Assembly: GCA_963920705.1 (NCBI GenBank)
Contig: OY987226.1
Location: 8,062,501 to 8,126,500 of the forward strand
Direction of reading: 5' to 3'
Source of the DNA: Odiellus spinosus
Lineage: Eukaryota; Arthropoda; Arachnida; Opiliones; Phalangiidae
DNA: 64,000 nucleotides
Part shown: in pieces, positions 38,021-50,190 of the stretch
Numbering within the stretch: position 1 is the stretch's first letter
Layout: every line of letters starts with the position of its first letter
The notes under the pieces: generated by a model
What the model saw: the letters and a program-made list of their open reading frames with translations, nothing else
Database searches by the model: none
Told to the model about the DNA's origin: nothing
Position numbers and translations under genes: made by a program

Positions 38021-38627
38021 TTTTGAAGTTTCGTAAGAACGCTTCAACCCAGAGGAATGCAATTTTGAACATGGCCTTTTAATAGTATGATAAAACTAAA
38101 AATATAATTCATTGGTTTTCGAAAAAATGGTTACAGCCTTTCTTTAAGAAATCAGTAAAAATTTTATTTGAGAATGTATAGTCAAGGATCTAGGACGGTT
38201 CCCAAAATGAATACAACCATAATAATTAATTAATATTATTAAATACTACAACAAACTGGTTCCTGACACATTTTAGATAAATTGTACCTTAGATTATTCT
38301 GATGAAATAACGGATTTCTTTCATGTTTCGTAATATTAATATTCTTTCTCATTCAAATTTGTTTTGTTTGTTTACTAGTTCCCATGGCAATGCTTCTTAT
38401 AAATTATCTATTGGTTTGTGGCAATAATATTTGACTGATCATATGGAGGTGGAAAAAATATAGAACATAAAAAACGCCCTTAAAAATATTTAAAATTCCC
38501 ATCCCCCTACTCTAAAATAATCCTTTTTATAAGAAAACTATAATCAGTTATTATTTGAATATTCGCAGACATTATATAAGGGACAGCATTTAAAAATAAA
38601 TATGTTATACCTCAAAAAAGTTGTAAA
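38021..38627. other. No gene seen
   Basis: AT-rich spacer with no features. Confidence 0.5.
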
Positions 38628-38634
38628 GTATTAC

Positions 38635-39054
38635 CAGAGGTATATAATAACCCCCTTCGGGGGGGAAGTATGAAAGGTAGGCAAAATCGACGAACAACAA
38701 GTGCCCGGCGTAAATCGCGGCGGATCGACACACCGCTTTACTCCCAAAAAAATAGTTACACCATTTTGAACCTCACTAAATATTCCCTACGCGCACTTCC
38801 GGATCTTGCGACCTGAAGTCAACCTTCGACTCCATTTTAACAGACAGCCTGACTCCTGAGACAGGAAGTTCTAAACACAAATCGAGCCGTCTTGTTTATA
38901 CAAAGACCATTTACTAGAGTAGCGACATTGAGAAGTCCAGCGCGAGCTAGTGGCCTAGATAGTCAGCAGCGGGCTCTTGTTGTTCGTGATTTTTAGCATT
39001 GGTAGTATAGGGGCTTTCATACTTCCCCCCGAAGGGGGTTATTATATACCTCTG
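38635..39054. mobile_element. Foldback element family L with GC-rich ends
   Basis: 420 bp, with 40-plus-bp terminal inverted repeats starting CAGAGGTATATAATAACCCC and continuing through a C5-TT-C-G run to AAGTATGAAAG. The only clear difference is G7 versus G6. The arms extend to a second block (CGAACAACAAG/CTTGTTGTTCG). It is flanked by an exact 7-bp duplication, GTATTAC (38628-38634, 39055-39061). The interior is CpG-rich compared with its AT-rich surroundings. No transposase. It belongs with A, B, G and J by end type. Confidence 0.9.
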
Positions 39055-39061
39055 GTATTAC

Positions 39062-40457
39062 CTAATTTAATTAACGATTAAGTGAATTTCAAATGTTTTA
39101 AAACTATGAAATAGAATCCGCCTTAACTTTTCCCATTATACCAACTCCTTTTATAATATTATATTTAATATTAAAGGAAACGTTAGATGGCTGTAGTTTT
39201 AATTAAAACTTCAAAATATAATCATTATTTTAATATATAAATTAAGCTAATTTTGGCTTATAAAATGCGGAGTACATTTTATAAACTTTAGATTTAATAT
39301 TATTATTGATTTGAAATATTTGTCTATATCCTTTTTGCTTTTTAATTTACTGTGGCTTAATTGACATAGGAAAATTAGTCAGGATAATTAAATAGTCAAG
39401 ACATATTCAGGAAACCCTGAAATATGAGTTAAGATTCGGAGCGATCGTTGTTGTTGGCCCTAAGGACATCATGCTGCCATCTTGCACGTGTTACCAAATA
39501 TATTTCCAATTTGCATATTTATGAATGCAAATATATTGGAAGTTAATTCTAAAATTCTATATTTCAAAACGCTTTATTAATTTTTAATATATATATAGTA
39601 TAGTTTGTTAAATTTCAATCATATTTGAAATAATTGAAATAAATGTACTAATTATAGTACGTTAGTTAAAGTAACAATTAGTAAAGTATTATAATTATTT
39701 CGTGTTGAATATCATCTTGGTTTTAAATTATAACATTTAGAATTAGATTGATTTTGTTAAACTCTAGCTCTGAAATAAAAATCGATATATCGACTGAAAT
39801 TTCAGTTACCTTTAAACTGCCCTAAAGTAGGATTTATTAATAAGTAAGCCCGATATTAAATAATTTACTCTAGATTAATAAAAATTAAATACAGATACTG
39901 CACAATTATAAATAACTTCAGTGTGAAAATTCCATTTTATACTCTTTTTTTTATTAGAAATCTAAAATTTGTTCGAAAATCGATTTATCGACTCATCTTG
40001 TTACATTTTTAATTATTAATTAGTCTTGGAATTTATATTAGCTTATTATAAATTAGCTTTAGATCATATAGTTAAATTTGTAGTTAAATTCAATTAACGA
40101 AATTCCAACTCCTAGATGGAACCAAATCCCTATATTTGGTTTTCCATCTCGGAAATTTGGGCAATAGCTATATAACGTCGATTTATTTTCTCATCATAAA
40201 ATTATGTAAGAAACCTTATTCGAGAAAAAAAATAAGATATTTCTCGGTAATATGGGAGGCAATATTCTCTTAAATTTAACTTTATTCTACATGGGCTTGT
40301 GTTTTTATGAAAATTTGTGTTAATATCTGTGACCTTTTAACAGATTTTTACTTTAAAAGGTAGTATGAAGTAATAAATCGTATATGCTAAGTCATATGAA
40401 GGATGAATTTATTTTACTGAAAAAACACATTCTTGATTTTTGTGGTTAAGCATTCCC
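39062..40457. other. Very AT-rich, no gene seen
   Basis: One of the most AT-rich parts of the window, with TA-rich tracts and a small palindrome TTGCATATTTATGAATGCAA (about 39511-39530). No gene or repeat family recognised. Confidence 0.5.
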
Positions 40458-40782
40458 AATATCGCGGGTGACAATGAAGTCAGTCCATTTTTCTTAGTCC
40501 ATAGTTTCACCATTTCGAAATTTGTACGGAAAGTTGGCCAGGCCCATTATATTCTTTCTAGAGTAAATGAAACTTGAAATCGCGACGGCCGGGCGAGACA
40601 CGCTCCTTCGTTTTGCGAGGGAGAGTGAAGAGTTGTTTTCTGCACCCTTCTAGACGTGTATAAAGTTCAGTGCAATAGTAGCACCCATACTTCGTTCCAA
40701 TCTCAACCGCTATTAGACAGTTTTAGATTTTTTCCTCTCTCCTCTATGTTTTGTAGTAAACTTGTAGGATGATTTACCTGTG
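40458..40782 (+). mobile_element. Family G partial copy (G1), left end missing
   Basis: Homologous and collinear to the interior and right end of G2: GCGGGTGACAATGAAGT, a CCGGGCGAGACACGCTCCTT block, GGTTCCAATCTCAACCGC-like segment, and right terminus GATGATTTACCTGTG. The left terminal repeat is not present, so no duplication can be scored. Confidence 0.75.
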
Positions 40783-41085
40783 TCATACGTTATCATAGAA
40801 AATATAGTGAAAGGATTAGAAGCTACAGCGACATCTGTCCCAATCCAAACCAATTTCCGGAAATCGGAGCTACAGGACAGAGCTTGGTTATATTTCCGTC
40901 CAGCAAAGACGAAAAACGTGAAGTTTATTATTTAAAATAGTCTTAACGGTTTTTATTGATTGTTCGATGTCTGCTCAGTCACTCAGCGTCGATAGATGTA
41001 CCGGAAGTAGATATACCCCAGTTTCATACCCTAAAAATGGTATGACGCTATCACATAAATTTCATTGTTTCATTTCCATGATTAA
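40783..41085. other. No gene seen
   Basis: Spacer between G1 and A3, no features. Confidence 0.5.
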
Positions 41086-41092
41086 GTGAGCA

Positions 41093-41408
41093 CAAGAATC
41101 CATTCAGGTTCCATAAGAATATGGGAGCATAGGTTTAGCCTCTGGTACCATCCTCCCAAACTTTGTAACAAAAGTTCGTCCGCAATTTTCGCAACATTTG
41201 TACGCTTAGATGTTTTTTGGTCGGCTCCATTTTTATTACCCAAAATATTATGTCAAGGTCGTTAGTGGCGCGGGTTAATAATATAATGTCAGGAGCGATT
41301 TACTTGAAAAATCGATTCGAAGCGGACGAACTTTTGCTACAAAATTTGGTAGGATGGTTATTGAATCGCGGCCCTCCCATATTCTTATGGAACCTGAATG
41401 GATTCTTG
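41093..41408 (+). mobile_element. Foldback MITE family A, copy 3
   Basis: 316 bp, with exact 7-bp duplication GTGAGCA (41086-41092, 41409-41415). The terminal repeats are perfect. Same orientation as copy 2. A frame from 41217 reads through it (IMSRSLVARV... as in copy 1), starting at TTG; high sequence similarity explains the shared peptide. Confidence 0.9.
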
Positions 41409-41415
41409 GTGAGCA

Positions 41416-42143
41416 ATATAATATTTGATCAAATAAAAACATTTCGATATATACACCCATTAGAAATTAAATTAATTTATATGAACTTGAAAGTAATTTT
41501 TAAATTAAATTATAGTTTATAAAATTACACGCCGCGTACGTACTTAACGAACAATTCCCCATGCCAACCAAGATATAGTTACCTGAGCGCCAACAATTTA
41601 ATTAATTTATTAAATTTCTCAAGCTGTCCGCTTTAAAATTGTAGTTTTATGAAGTCCGACGCGGTACCGCAGGTGCTAGTGACTAAGTATCCCTCGGTGA
41701 AGAATTTATTCTCCCTCGCAGTTGCCCAGACAAACGACTCTGATCCCGCCTTAAGCGTGTCCCAGTGTAACGATTACACTGCGGAACCATAACAGCTTTA
41801 CTCTCCTGATAAAATATAAAGTGGAATTTTAAAGTCCACATATGTAAAGTGAAATTTAATTGCCTTAAACTAAATAATGATATTTTTAAAAGGTTTGCTT
41901 CTTAAAGGGAAAGTTCCAAATTATTTTAGGAACTTTATATGTTTATTTAAACTTTGAAGGACGCTTTGAGGATCATGAAGATATATGATAAACTTAGGCA
42001 AGTCTAATTTATGAAATTCACCCGTGTGTTGACGTCATCATAACTCGAGAATTATCAGAACAGAAATTAATAATTAAAAATATCATAAAAGTAATTTCAT
42101 CTTTACTTTATACGAGGCCACGCTTCAAATCGTCGAAAAATAT
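41416..42143. other. No gene seen
   Basis: AT-rich with a slightly GC-richer segment 41650-41790. No features. Confidence 0.5.
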
Positions 42144-42147
42144 TTAA

Positions 42148-42355
42148 AGTAGACACACAACCTGACTCATTTCGGGCCTCGTCAAATTGAACTCGCGCCA
42201 AATTTTATTTTCCCCCGCTACTAAAATGAAAAGTAAAACCGACGTCACAAATCAATCGGGGATTTTTTTCAATTCTTGAAAATGAAATTGACGTGTTTGA
42301 CCCGTTTCAATTTGACGAGGCCCGAAATGAGTCAGGTTGCTTGTCTTGTCTACTT
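42148..42355. mobile_element. Foldback MITE family H, full copy (H1)
   Basis: 208 bp palindrome. The left arm has CAACCTGACTCATTTCGGGC and a CTCGTCAAATTGAA segment; the right arm is the complement. TTAA lies at both flanks (42144-42147; 42356-42359) and the outermost bases are AGTAGACA/TGTCTACT. A TTAA target suggests the same broad group as C and D. Fragments lie at 18171 and 44965. Confidence 0.8.
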
Positions 42356-42494
42356 TTAACAATATTTTTATCAAAGTTATCTATTAAAAAGTAATTGATT
42401 GTTCTACTCCGTCCGGAGGAAGAAGCGGGAAGACATATTTCTCTAACGATGAAATGATTGGCTACTCACCTCCTAACAGTGTAGCTTAGGCTCT

Positions 42495-42730
42495 CCATTA
42501 AAGGTTTTGCAATTAACCAATCTGTCCTTTTACACAGTTTTTAAATAACTAATATGTTCATTCCAAGATTTGTAATGAACTAATTTTATATGTCAATTTC
42601 GAGTTTTTTTTAAACTAATTATATCTTTCCTCTTCAAGTTTTGTAATTAATTATTTCTTTACATTTTGGGTTTTGTAATTAACTAATTGTATCTGTCATT
42701 CTGAGTTTTATAATCAACTAATATAATTCC
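42495..42730. repeat. Degenerate minisatellite, about 34-bp unit
   Basis: Six decayed copies of GAGTTTTGTAATTAACTAAT followed by T-rich TATCT(T/G)TC. Anchors lie near 42501, 42567, 42600, 42638, 42668 and 42702. Confidence 0.7.
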
Positions 42731-42750
42731 TTCTAGTGGGCAATTATATA

Positions 42751-42781
42751 ATTGTATAATTATATAATTATACGTATATTT
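42751..42781. repeat. AT palindrome cluster
   Basis: Overlapping palindromes of AATTATATAATT type around TGTATAA. Directly follows the minisatellite. Confidence 0.75.
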
Positions 42782-43485
42782 TATATACGAGAGAAAATAT
42801 GATAATTATAGGTTTCACGTGGACTTTAATGATAGTAGAAATTCATTTATACGAAGCTCTTAGTTGAACAAACTTTGATTATAGATTACTTAACTCGACG
42901 TCAGTCCCACTTTGCTTTTCTGCTAAACTCTCCTAGATATTGGGCTCTTTTGCGATAGAAATAAATTTACTTGGCCTTGATTGTTGGGTAAATTCGGATT
43001 ATTCCTCAGCTCCCGTGTAAGTTTGACTATGAATATGAGAAGCTATTTATTACGCGTAGGTGGGATGGTGGGTTAGAGGTTAAAGGTCAAGGAAACTGCG
43101 CTTAAGATATTCCTATCGGTGTTCCTCTGATATATTTATTTCTTTTTCATTCGCTTCGCGGTCGCAACCACCCTCGAATTCCGTTCTAATTAATTCGGCA
43201 GAAACTCGAAGATTTATTAAAGCCTGTTGCTCACAAAAAGGTTTATAATTTAAAAATGATATATGACAATAACTACTGAACTAGAGTACGAGACTAGGTT
43301 TGAAATTTAAATGTGTTGATTGAGGTGAAATATGAAATACTTCAAAGTGATCCTGAAACAATTTTTGTGGAAGAAAGTGATGATGTCACCTATTTTTTCG
43401 AAGGTTTAAGAATGACGTCAAAATAACGGACTTTAAAAATTATAACAAATATCAGTTTTTAGTATTACCTTTCATAATAACATAA
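42782..43485. other. No gene seen
   Basis: AT-rich spacer, no features. Confidence 0.5.
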
Positions 43486-43492
43486 GTAATAT

Positions 43493-43952
43493 CACAAGTA
43501 AATCATCCTTCAAGTTTATAAGACGACATACTGCGGGTGACCATGAAGTGAGTCCGATTTCCTCAGTCCATGGTTTCACCCTAAGTATTCCGAATTTGTA
43601 CAGAAAGGCGGCTAAGCCCCAGTATATTCTTTCTAAAGTAAATCAGACTCGAAATCGAGACAGCCGGGCGAGACACGCTCCTTCGTTTCGCGAGAGAGAG
43701 GGGAGAGTTGTTTTCCGTCGTTACATTTTCATCCCCGTAAACGTCTAGAAAGTTCAAGGCATTATTAGCACCGCCTACTTGGTTCCAATCTCAACCGCTA
43801 GAGAGGGCAATTTCGAATTCCATATCTCGACCATTTAGAGTTTTTGGATTTTTTCCTCTCACCTCGAGCGAAAACTCTGACGACAACACTTTCAGAACCA
43901 CGTACCAATCATAATATGCCTTGTTGTAAACTTGAAGCGTTATTTACCTGTG
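43493..43952 (+). mobile_element. Inverted-repeat element family G, full copy (G2)
   Basis: 460 bp. Left end CACAAGTAAATCATCCTTCA and a diverged complement at the right (TTATTTACCTGTG). Exact 7-bp duplication GTAATAT (43486-43492, 43953-43959). The interior is CpG-richer, with a local hairpin GGGTGACCATG/CATGGTTTCACCC. No transposase. The CA...TG ends and 7-bp duplication group it with A, B, J and L. Confidence 0.85.
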
Positions 43953-43959
43953 GTAATAT

Positions 43960-44964
43960 GCGATTACGGCCGGCTCTAGTACCAATCGGGGCGTTCCTGA
44001 AAGTGAACTTTGTCTTCATTTAATATCTCCGACTTAAAATACGTTCTTGGTAATATAATAAATATTTATAAGCTGAACATAATAGCATATACATAAAAAA
44101 TCCTAATAAACGCCAACGTTAATAACATTTAGGTTAAAAAAATCTTGCCAGTAACTTTTATATAATATAAAAATATGAGAGTGATCGAACCGTCGCCAGC
44201 CATAAAACGCCTTGTCAAGTTTCAACTCAATTTTATTTTTACTACATTTGGCAGATGGTGACCGTATATAAAGCATAGTACCCCAAACACAACACAAAAC
44301 CCCCATTATACCCAAAATATATTAGATGTAAAAAATGTCTCCCAACAAATTCTATAGACCTAGGTCCATCCATTAAAAAAATAACCGTTAGTTTTTTTTT
44401 TTCTTTCTTCAACCCCATCCTAACTCTAAAGCCTTTGACAGTAACAAGATTTGCCGCTCTTCAACCATACATCTAAGAAGAGACTGGTAAAACATGAACG
44501 CAAAGATTTTTTTAACCTTTAAACGAATCCATAAAATCTTCATTAAAATCTCACTATAATATCATGGTAATTCTGACTAAGCCTAACTTATTTTTATTCG
44601 GTAATTTTGGAGAGATTCAGTAATGTTGATTATAAATAGCGGATGAGACAACTTTTTAACCCAACAAAAATGTCTCACTGATACATTTCTTTCTAATTAA
44701 CTCATTATTTTCACGCAACTCATTATTTTCACACAATAGAACTAGTTGACTTAGGTAGTCAAAGGCTTGTATCATCAGAGCATGCATTTAGAAATGATCC
44801 GAAGCTTTACTTTCCAAAATTTCTAACAAATAAAGCTAAATGACCCAATTTTCCCCAAGATATTAAATACACAATGAAAGTCTAAAGCCATTTCATTAAA
44901 ATCAACATATATTTTAGCTTGCACAGAGAAAACTTTCTCTATAGTGTCATCACGTGTATCAGAA
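43960..44964. other. No gene seen
   Basis: AT-rich, no recognised features. Confidence 0.5.
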
Positions 44965-45020
44965 AACGTGTTTGGCGCCAGTTCAATTTGACGAGGCCCG
45001 AAATGAAGCAGATTGTGTGT
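44965..45020 (+). mobile_element. Family H arm fragment (H3)
   Basis: Matches the right arm of H1/H2: GTGTTTGGCGCCAGTTCAAT, then TTGACGAGGCCCGAAATGA and TGTGTGTCTG, followed by TTAA. The left arm is absent. Confidence 0.65.
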
Positions 45021-46444
45021 CTGTTAATGGTTTGAATCCATGCATTACTAGTCTCCGAATCAGGCATCTTCACGAAGGAGGGATTCTTTCCCTCAAGGAT
45101 CCCCATCCCTCAGTCTTCTCCGGTTGCCTTGTTGCGTGTAGCTAAAGCGTGCTAAAGGCTTTAATGAGGTTGACGCGTGGTATATAGCAAACTTTTATAC
45201 CCACTCCCCGACCAATACTTCTCACGCAGTTCACCCTCTCCCTCGAAACATCAAAAGATCCTAAAAGAGACTGGAGTTGACAGTCTACAAACAAGAACCA
45301 AGGAGGCTTCTTTGCTCGATCGAAAACTCTTTTAAAACTCGTTTTTCGCGCGGGGGTGAGGAAGAGGGTGAGTACCCTTCGTTTCATCGGACTATTGACC
45401 ACGGTCCAAGCGAAGCCTAACCGTTGAGCCGCTTTTTGAAAAGGCCTTCGCTGATTCTTCGTATGATTAATGGCCCTGTTACTCAAAATACGTTGTTGAT
45501 GACGTTAGGGTGTCCCTGACTTGGCAGCCGGGATGATTCGCGCGAGGAAGGATGGAGACACTTTTTCCCGATCAACTCCCACGTAGCCCTATCTCCGGAA
45601 GCTTGGGAGAAGCGAAGCTCTGTTTATAGACTAGAGATGTGTACACCCATCTTTTCCCTTTAATGACAACTTAACCAAACATTCTTGGTTGCGCTTTCGA
45701 TGGTTTATTAGCTACACATCTCCGATAGTAGTTTGCAATGTAGCGAAACCCGACGTACATTTATACACGATGATAAACTTGGTTGTAGATAAAAGTAGTT
45801 TTGGATTTGTCGCCTGAACAAGAGCATATATCCTTAGTTTAAAAAGCTTTTAGGTTAAGCTGGTGTTATCGAATGTCGTTTTTACTCACTGTTTTAATGT
45901 TCGTAATACCACGCCCTCCGCACGCGATTTTGAAGTTTTGTTTACACTAGTATTTATGGTGAATAGACGCCCAAAATGGTTTAGTTTTGGTTGAATAGTG
46001 GGGTGAAAGAGTAAATTGAATCTGAAGAGGATTATTTTTACAAAGACCTGCCAAAAAGCAACGTTAGGTCCTTTTCTTTTGTACTTTTTATGCTCTTTAA
46101 TATGATCATATAAAGAAATTAGTTTTGTGAAAGGGAGACTAAATTCTACAGATTTCTCAGGAAAATCAAATGAAATTTATTGTTAAAGTTAATTAAACTT
46201 ATATGTGCATACATTTTATCTAAAATATATAATTCTCTGTGTATTAATGTCTGTGTGTCTGTCTGTCAAACACTAACGCTAAACTTTAAACTGAAGCGAA
46301 AGGAAATTGATACAATACAATGTTAAACTTCATTGGGAAAAAAGTTGACAATTGAAATTAACTTTAATTATAGAAGCGAGATTTGTTTGTGGTTTTCAAT
46401 TCAACTCAAATCCCGCGAGTTTGAATTTTATTTCATTTCTAGAC
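45021..46444. other. No gene; CpG-richer first half
   Basis: GC-richer sequence spans about 45040-45620. The longest frame (45142-45486, minus) begins at TTG and matches nothing. AT-rich after 45640. Confidence 0.4.
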
Positions 46445-46448
46445 TTAA

Positions 46449-46882
46449 AGGGAGAATGCAACCTAATTACAAGTGATTTTTTTATCGATTCCTTATCGTT
46501 TAAATAGGCCTAATCCACCGATAAAAAGTTTACAATACAAATATTAAACTAGAAATAAATTTAAAACTTACCCTGAAAATAGGCTTAGCGGGATTCATGC
46601 AGATCCTGAATCGCGTCCGTGTAAGGTCTAGCGACCAATGAGAAAAGGCTCGTCGTTCACGCGAGATCTCCGCGAGACTTACGTCGCGTGTGATTGGTCG
46701 CTAGACCTTACACGCGAGGAAAACAGGAGCTCCATGAATCCCACTAAGCCTATTTTCAGGGTAAGTTTTAAATTTATTTCTAGTTTAATATTTGTTTGTA
46801 AATTTTTTAAATAGTGGATTAGGCCTATTTAAACGATAAAGAATCGATAAAAAATCACTTGTTGTTAGGTTGCATCCTCCCT
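46449..46882 (-). mobile_element. Foldback MITE family C, copy 2
   Basis: 434 bp, the same length as copy 1 and in the opposite orientation. TTAA on both sides (46445-46448, 46883-46886). Ends AGGGAGAATGCAACCTAAT / complement. It has the CAGGGTAAGT donor-like motif in the right arm. Confidence 0.9.
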
Positions 46883-46886
46883 TTAA

Positions 46887-48343
46887 TGTTAATGATTTCG
46901 GCTTAATACTTGAGAGAGGCTATATCGTTTTTGCTATGTTTCAGAAAGTTCAGACTCTTGTTACAAATGTTTAATTATTTTCGCTTGCAGGCTAATTTCG
47001 CAATACCGATATTTCCTAATAAACGACCTTTCCCTGGATAGCGGATAATAATGATGCAACTTATAATTAAAAGTAAATAACCCAGATCTAGCTAAGATTA
47101 AATACCAGGGGTTAAGTCGGAATACGAAAAGATTTCTGGAGCAATAAGATTAGGATCAGATTGATATTTCAAGATATGTAAATCTTAATTTCGACTAATT
47201 ATTGTGACATGAAAGCCCTAAGATAGTGGGGAATCTTTGTACGTTTTGAAACCTGAAGAGATTCAGACTGAGAATTGTAATCCAAATCTTAGCTTAAATG
47301 TCAGTGACAGGTTTTCGCCTCAAAAGTGTTTCTGTGAAGAGGAAAATTCTGCTAAGTTAAGTTTGGGTATTAAATGTGTTCAGGAAACCTAATTTTGGCA
47401 TTCAATCAAAAGACTAAAAAAAAAAATCTAAAATTAAATTTCAGTAATTTAAATTCGGGCTGTGAAACGGTAACTTACCATCCGTAATTTATCGAATATC
47501 GCGGTAATTTGCTGATTTTCAAATACGTATTTATACCATTGTAAATTATCGTTAATTTAAAATCAAAATTTTTGGAAAAATTCTAAAATTTCTCACCTCT
47601 AATACAAATTATTTTTAATAATTATATTTCATGTCACAGACGCTTTAAGGAACTTATTTTATCGATTGACTTTCTTAACGTACGCCTACCAAGTGGGATG
47701 TTATAAGACCAACACGCGGAGGTCATATGGAGAGATTCGAGTCTTTCCCAAGCTATAGCTTTGCCTGCCAGTTAATTCGTAAGGTCAATTTTCATCGCGT
47801 GGGTCTTACACTAACAGGTGAAGCACGCCATTCTTATTTGCTTAACGTTTTCTCAGTGAGGTCCCTAAAGAGCGGTCCCTGCCAAATGAAAGATTGCTAG
47901 TAAATATACGAATTCCCGAAGGTTGTCTGAGAAAAATTATTTTTACTTACCTTTCCTAGTTGTTTGTCCGTCCCATCACTTACAATATTTATTGGAAGGA
48001 TATCCTTACATTTCGTACCTAGAATTTTCATCTTCGGACGTTTCGTCTCGAAGGAACTTAGGAAGTTGTGTCCCCTGACATTTCGACCAATTTGAAAGTG
48101 CTATAAAAGATTTAAGGCGAATATAACAAGTAGATTAAAGTTTAAATTCAGGTCAAACCAAGTATAAACGGACAGAAATGAAAAATTAATGTTGGGTGAA
48201 CTTTAGAGGAATTTAATGTTAATATTATACGTACTAGTTTTAGTATATTTTTCCAAAAAAGTATTATGGTTAAAACATTTCCAAAAAGATTGGATAAAGT
48301 CGACATACAAAAATGTCCTATCTTTTTCTTATTATTTACAAAA
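46887..48343. other. No gene seen
   Basis: AT-rich. A decent 3' splice-site-like sequence (TTTCGCTTGCAG) ends at about 46990, followed by only 16 open codons. No features beyond that. Confidence 0.45.
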
Positions 48344-48639
48344 GCTACGGTCACACTAGCATTTCTTTATCGATTAGAAACGGTAAAAATCAAACCGATA
48401 TTGAAATCGTAAGTAATCGTTTTAAGCGTCACGTGTAAACTCATTGTCTTTATAAATCGATTTACTGTAGCTTCATCTATTGGTTGTTGAAACTGAATCG
48501 ATATGAAACTGGTTCCCGAAGCACTTTCGAGAAATCGAATCAAATCGATTTCGATAAAAGACGGTTTCCCGTTCACACTACGTTAACGAAACGTTTTGAA
48601 ACGATGTAAATCGATTCCAAGGGATAGTATGAACGCGGC
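48344..48639 (+). mobile_element. Repeat family I, copy 1
   Basis: About 296 bp between diverged ends GCTACGGTCACACTAGC and a right end whose complement is GCCGCGTTCATACTATCC. The interior repeats AATCGATT-type words and matches copy 2 in order (TGTTGAAACTGAATCG, ATGAAACTGGTTCCCG, GAGAAATCGAATCAAATCGA). Probably a non-autonomous DNA transposon. No target duplication was found. Confidence 0.7.
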
Positions 48640-49760
48640 TTAATTAAAATCAAATCTTAATCAATGAGTTCCTTTAAAGTGAAGCTGTTGCATTATGAAA
48701 TACTTAATCATAATAAAATCTTTGAAACTATAATTTTAAAAATATTATATTGCTCTTTCTCTAACCATAAATTTTTAATTTCCGTCTCTTTACGGGTTTG
48801 ACCTGAATCTGATAAAGGTTTAATATTTTCCTATCAGATAGTAAATCTCTTACCAGAATTCAGAATATATATTTGATATTAATAATAAGCTTGTTTGAGA
48901 TTATAATAACGTTCTTAACCTAGACTTTCCATACCTCGGGTTTGGAAGCTAACTCAAAAAATTAAAATATTTTTTAAATTGAATTTAGGCTTAGCTGGAT
49001 GGGCTTGTTTTCAAATTATAATAGGTTTAGTATACATGTACTTACTCGGAACTGTTATTTAGAAGTTTCCTTATGACGTCACCGCGATAACGATTTTATT
49101 ATTCTGATTACAAAAATAAATATTCTTAAGACAATAGATATTGTTGAAATAGCCCATGTCTAATTTATACTCGTCTTTTAAAAGTTTAATTTAGATTTAC
49201 CTTCCTAAATTTTGAATTTTTGACTCTTGGAGGAACTAATACCTTTATACCAATGAGGTTGAAGTTGAAAGCTTGCTTTAATATTTCTTAAACTGATTTG
49301 ACCTTTACTATTTGACCTTTAATATTCTTAAGAAAATTAAAACCTTCCGCATGACATTTTCATCTTTTAACATAAATGTTTCATCTCTAAAAGACCAAAA
49401 ATAAAGTCTTAAGTCCTTCTAATTGTTTCAAATTATCTCCCTAGATTAAATATAGCTTACTGTAAAATATAATGTGGGGTAGTTTATCTTTTGGTTATAT
49501 GTATGACGTTTTGCGGTTACGTATACAAGTTAAATTAAAAATCTAATTAACGAAGAAGTTTGGTTTGCTGTAAAATCCCTTAAAGGATTTGTGTTAAACC
49601 CATGAAACATTTTTTTTTTTTTTTTTGCCCTTTTCATATATGTATAATCCTGTTTATAAAGTTAAAGAGGCATGATTAAGCTATATGGAATCAACGTTTA
49701 ACTTTTAAGTTTAAATTTTACAAACAATTTTTAAACTAAACGTATTGTTCATCTTTTCAT
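48640..49760. other. No gene seen
   Basis: AT-rich with a T16-17 run near 49610-49626. No features. Confidence 0.5.
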
Positions 49761-49764
49761 TTAA

Positions 49765-50186
49765 AGGGAGAATGCAACCTAATAACGAGTGATTTTTAAT
49801 CGATTCCTTATCGTTTAAATAAGCCTCACCCACCAATAAAAAAGTTTACAAAACAAATATTAAACTAGAAATAAATTTAAAACTTACCAGGAAAATAGGC
49901 TTAGCGGGATTTATGGAGATCCTGAATTGCCTCTATGTAAGATCTAGCGACCAATGAGCAAAGGGCCGTCGTTCACGCGAGATTTCCACGAGACTTACAA
50001 TCGAATTCGATTGGTCGAGAGGAAATCGGAATCTTCATGAATCCCGCTAAGCCTTTTCTCCTGGTAAGTTTTAAAATTGTTTCTAGTTTAATATTTGTTT
50101 GAAATCTTTTTCATTATTGTATTAGGCCTATTTAAAGAATAAGGAATCGATAAAAAAAATCTCATTTGTTCGGTTGCATTTTCCCT
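49765..50186 (-). mobile_element. Foldback MITE family C, copy 3
   Basis: 422 bp. TTAA flanks (49761-49764, 50187-50190). More diverged than copies 1 and 2. The right inner arm has lost the block complementary to TAAGATCTAGCGACC, so the central stem is broken. Confidence 0.88.
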
Positions 50187-50190
50187 TTAA

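Noticed and set aside
38629-39060. 5-bp duplication TATTA for element L
   Set aside because: Shifting each boundary by one base gives an exact 7-bp GTATTAC and CA...TG ends, consistent with families A, B, G and J.
45142-45486. 114-codon minus-strand frame
   Set aside because: TTG start and no recognisable motif.
46960-47040. Acceptor-like CAG followed by a short open frame
   Set aside because: Only 16 codons to a stop and no upstream exon or clear poly(A) signal to support a terminal exon.
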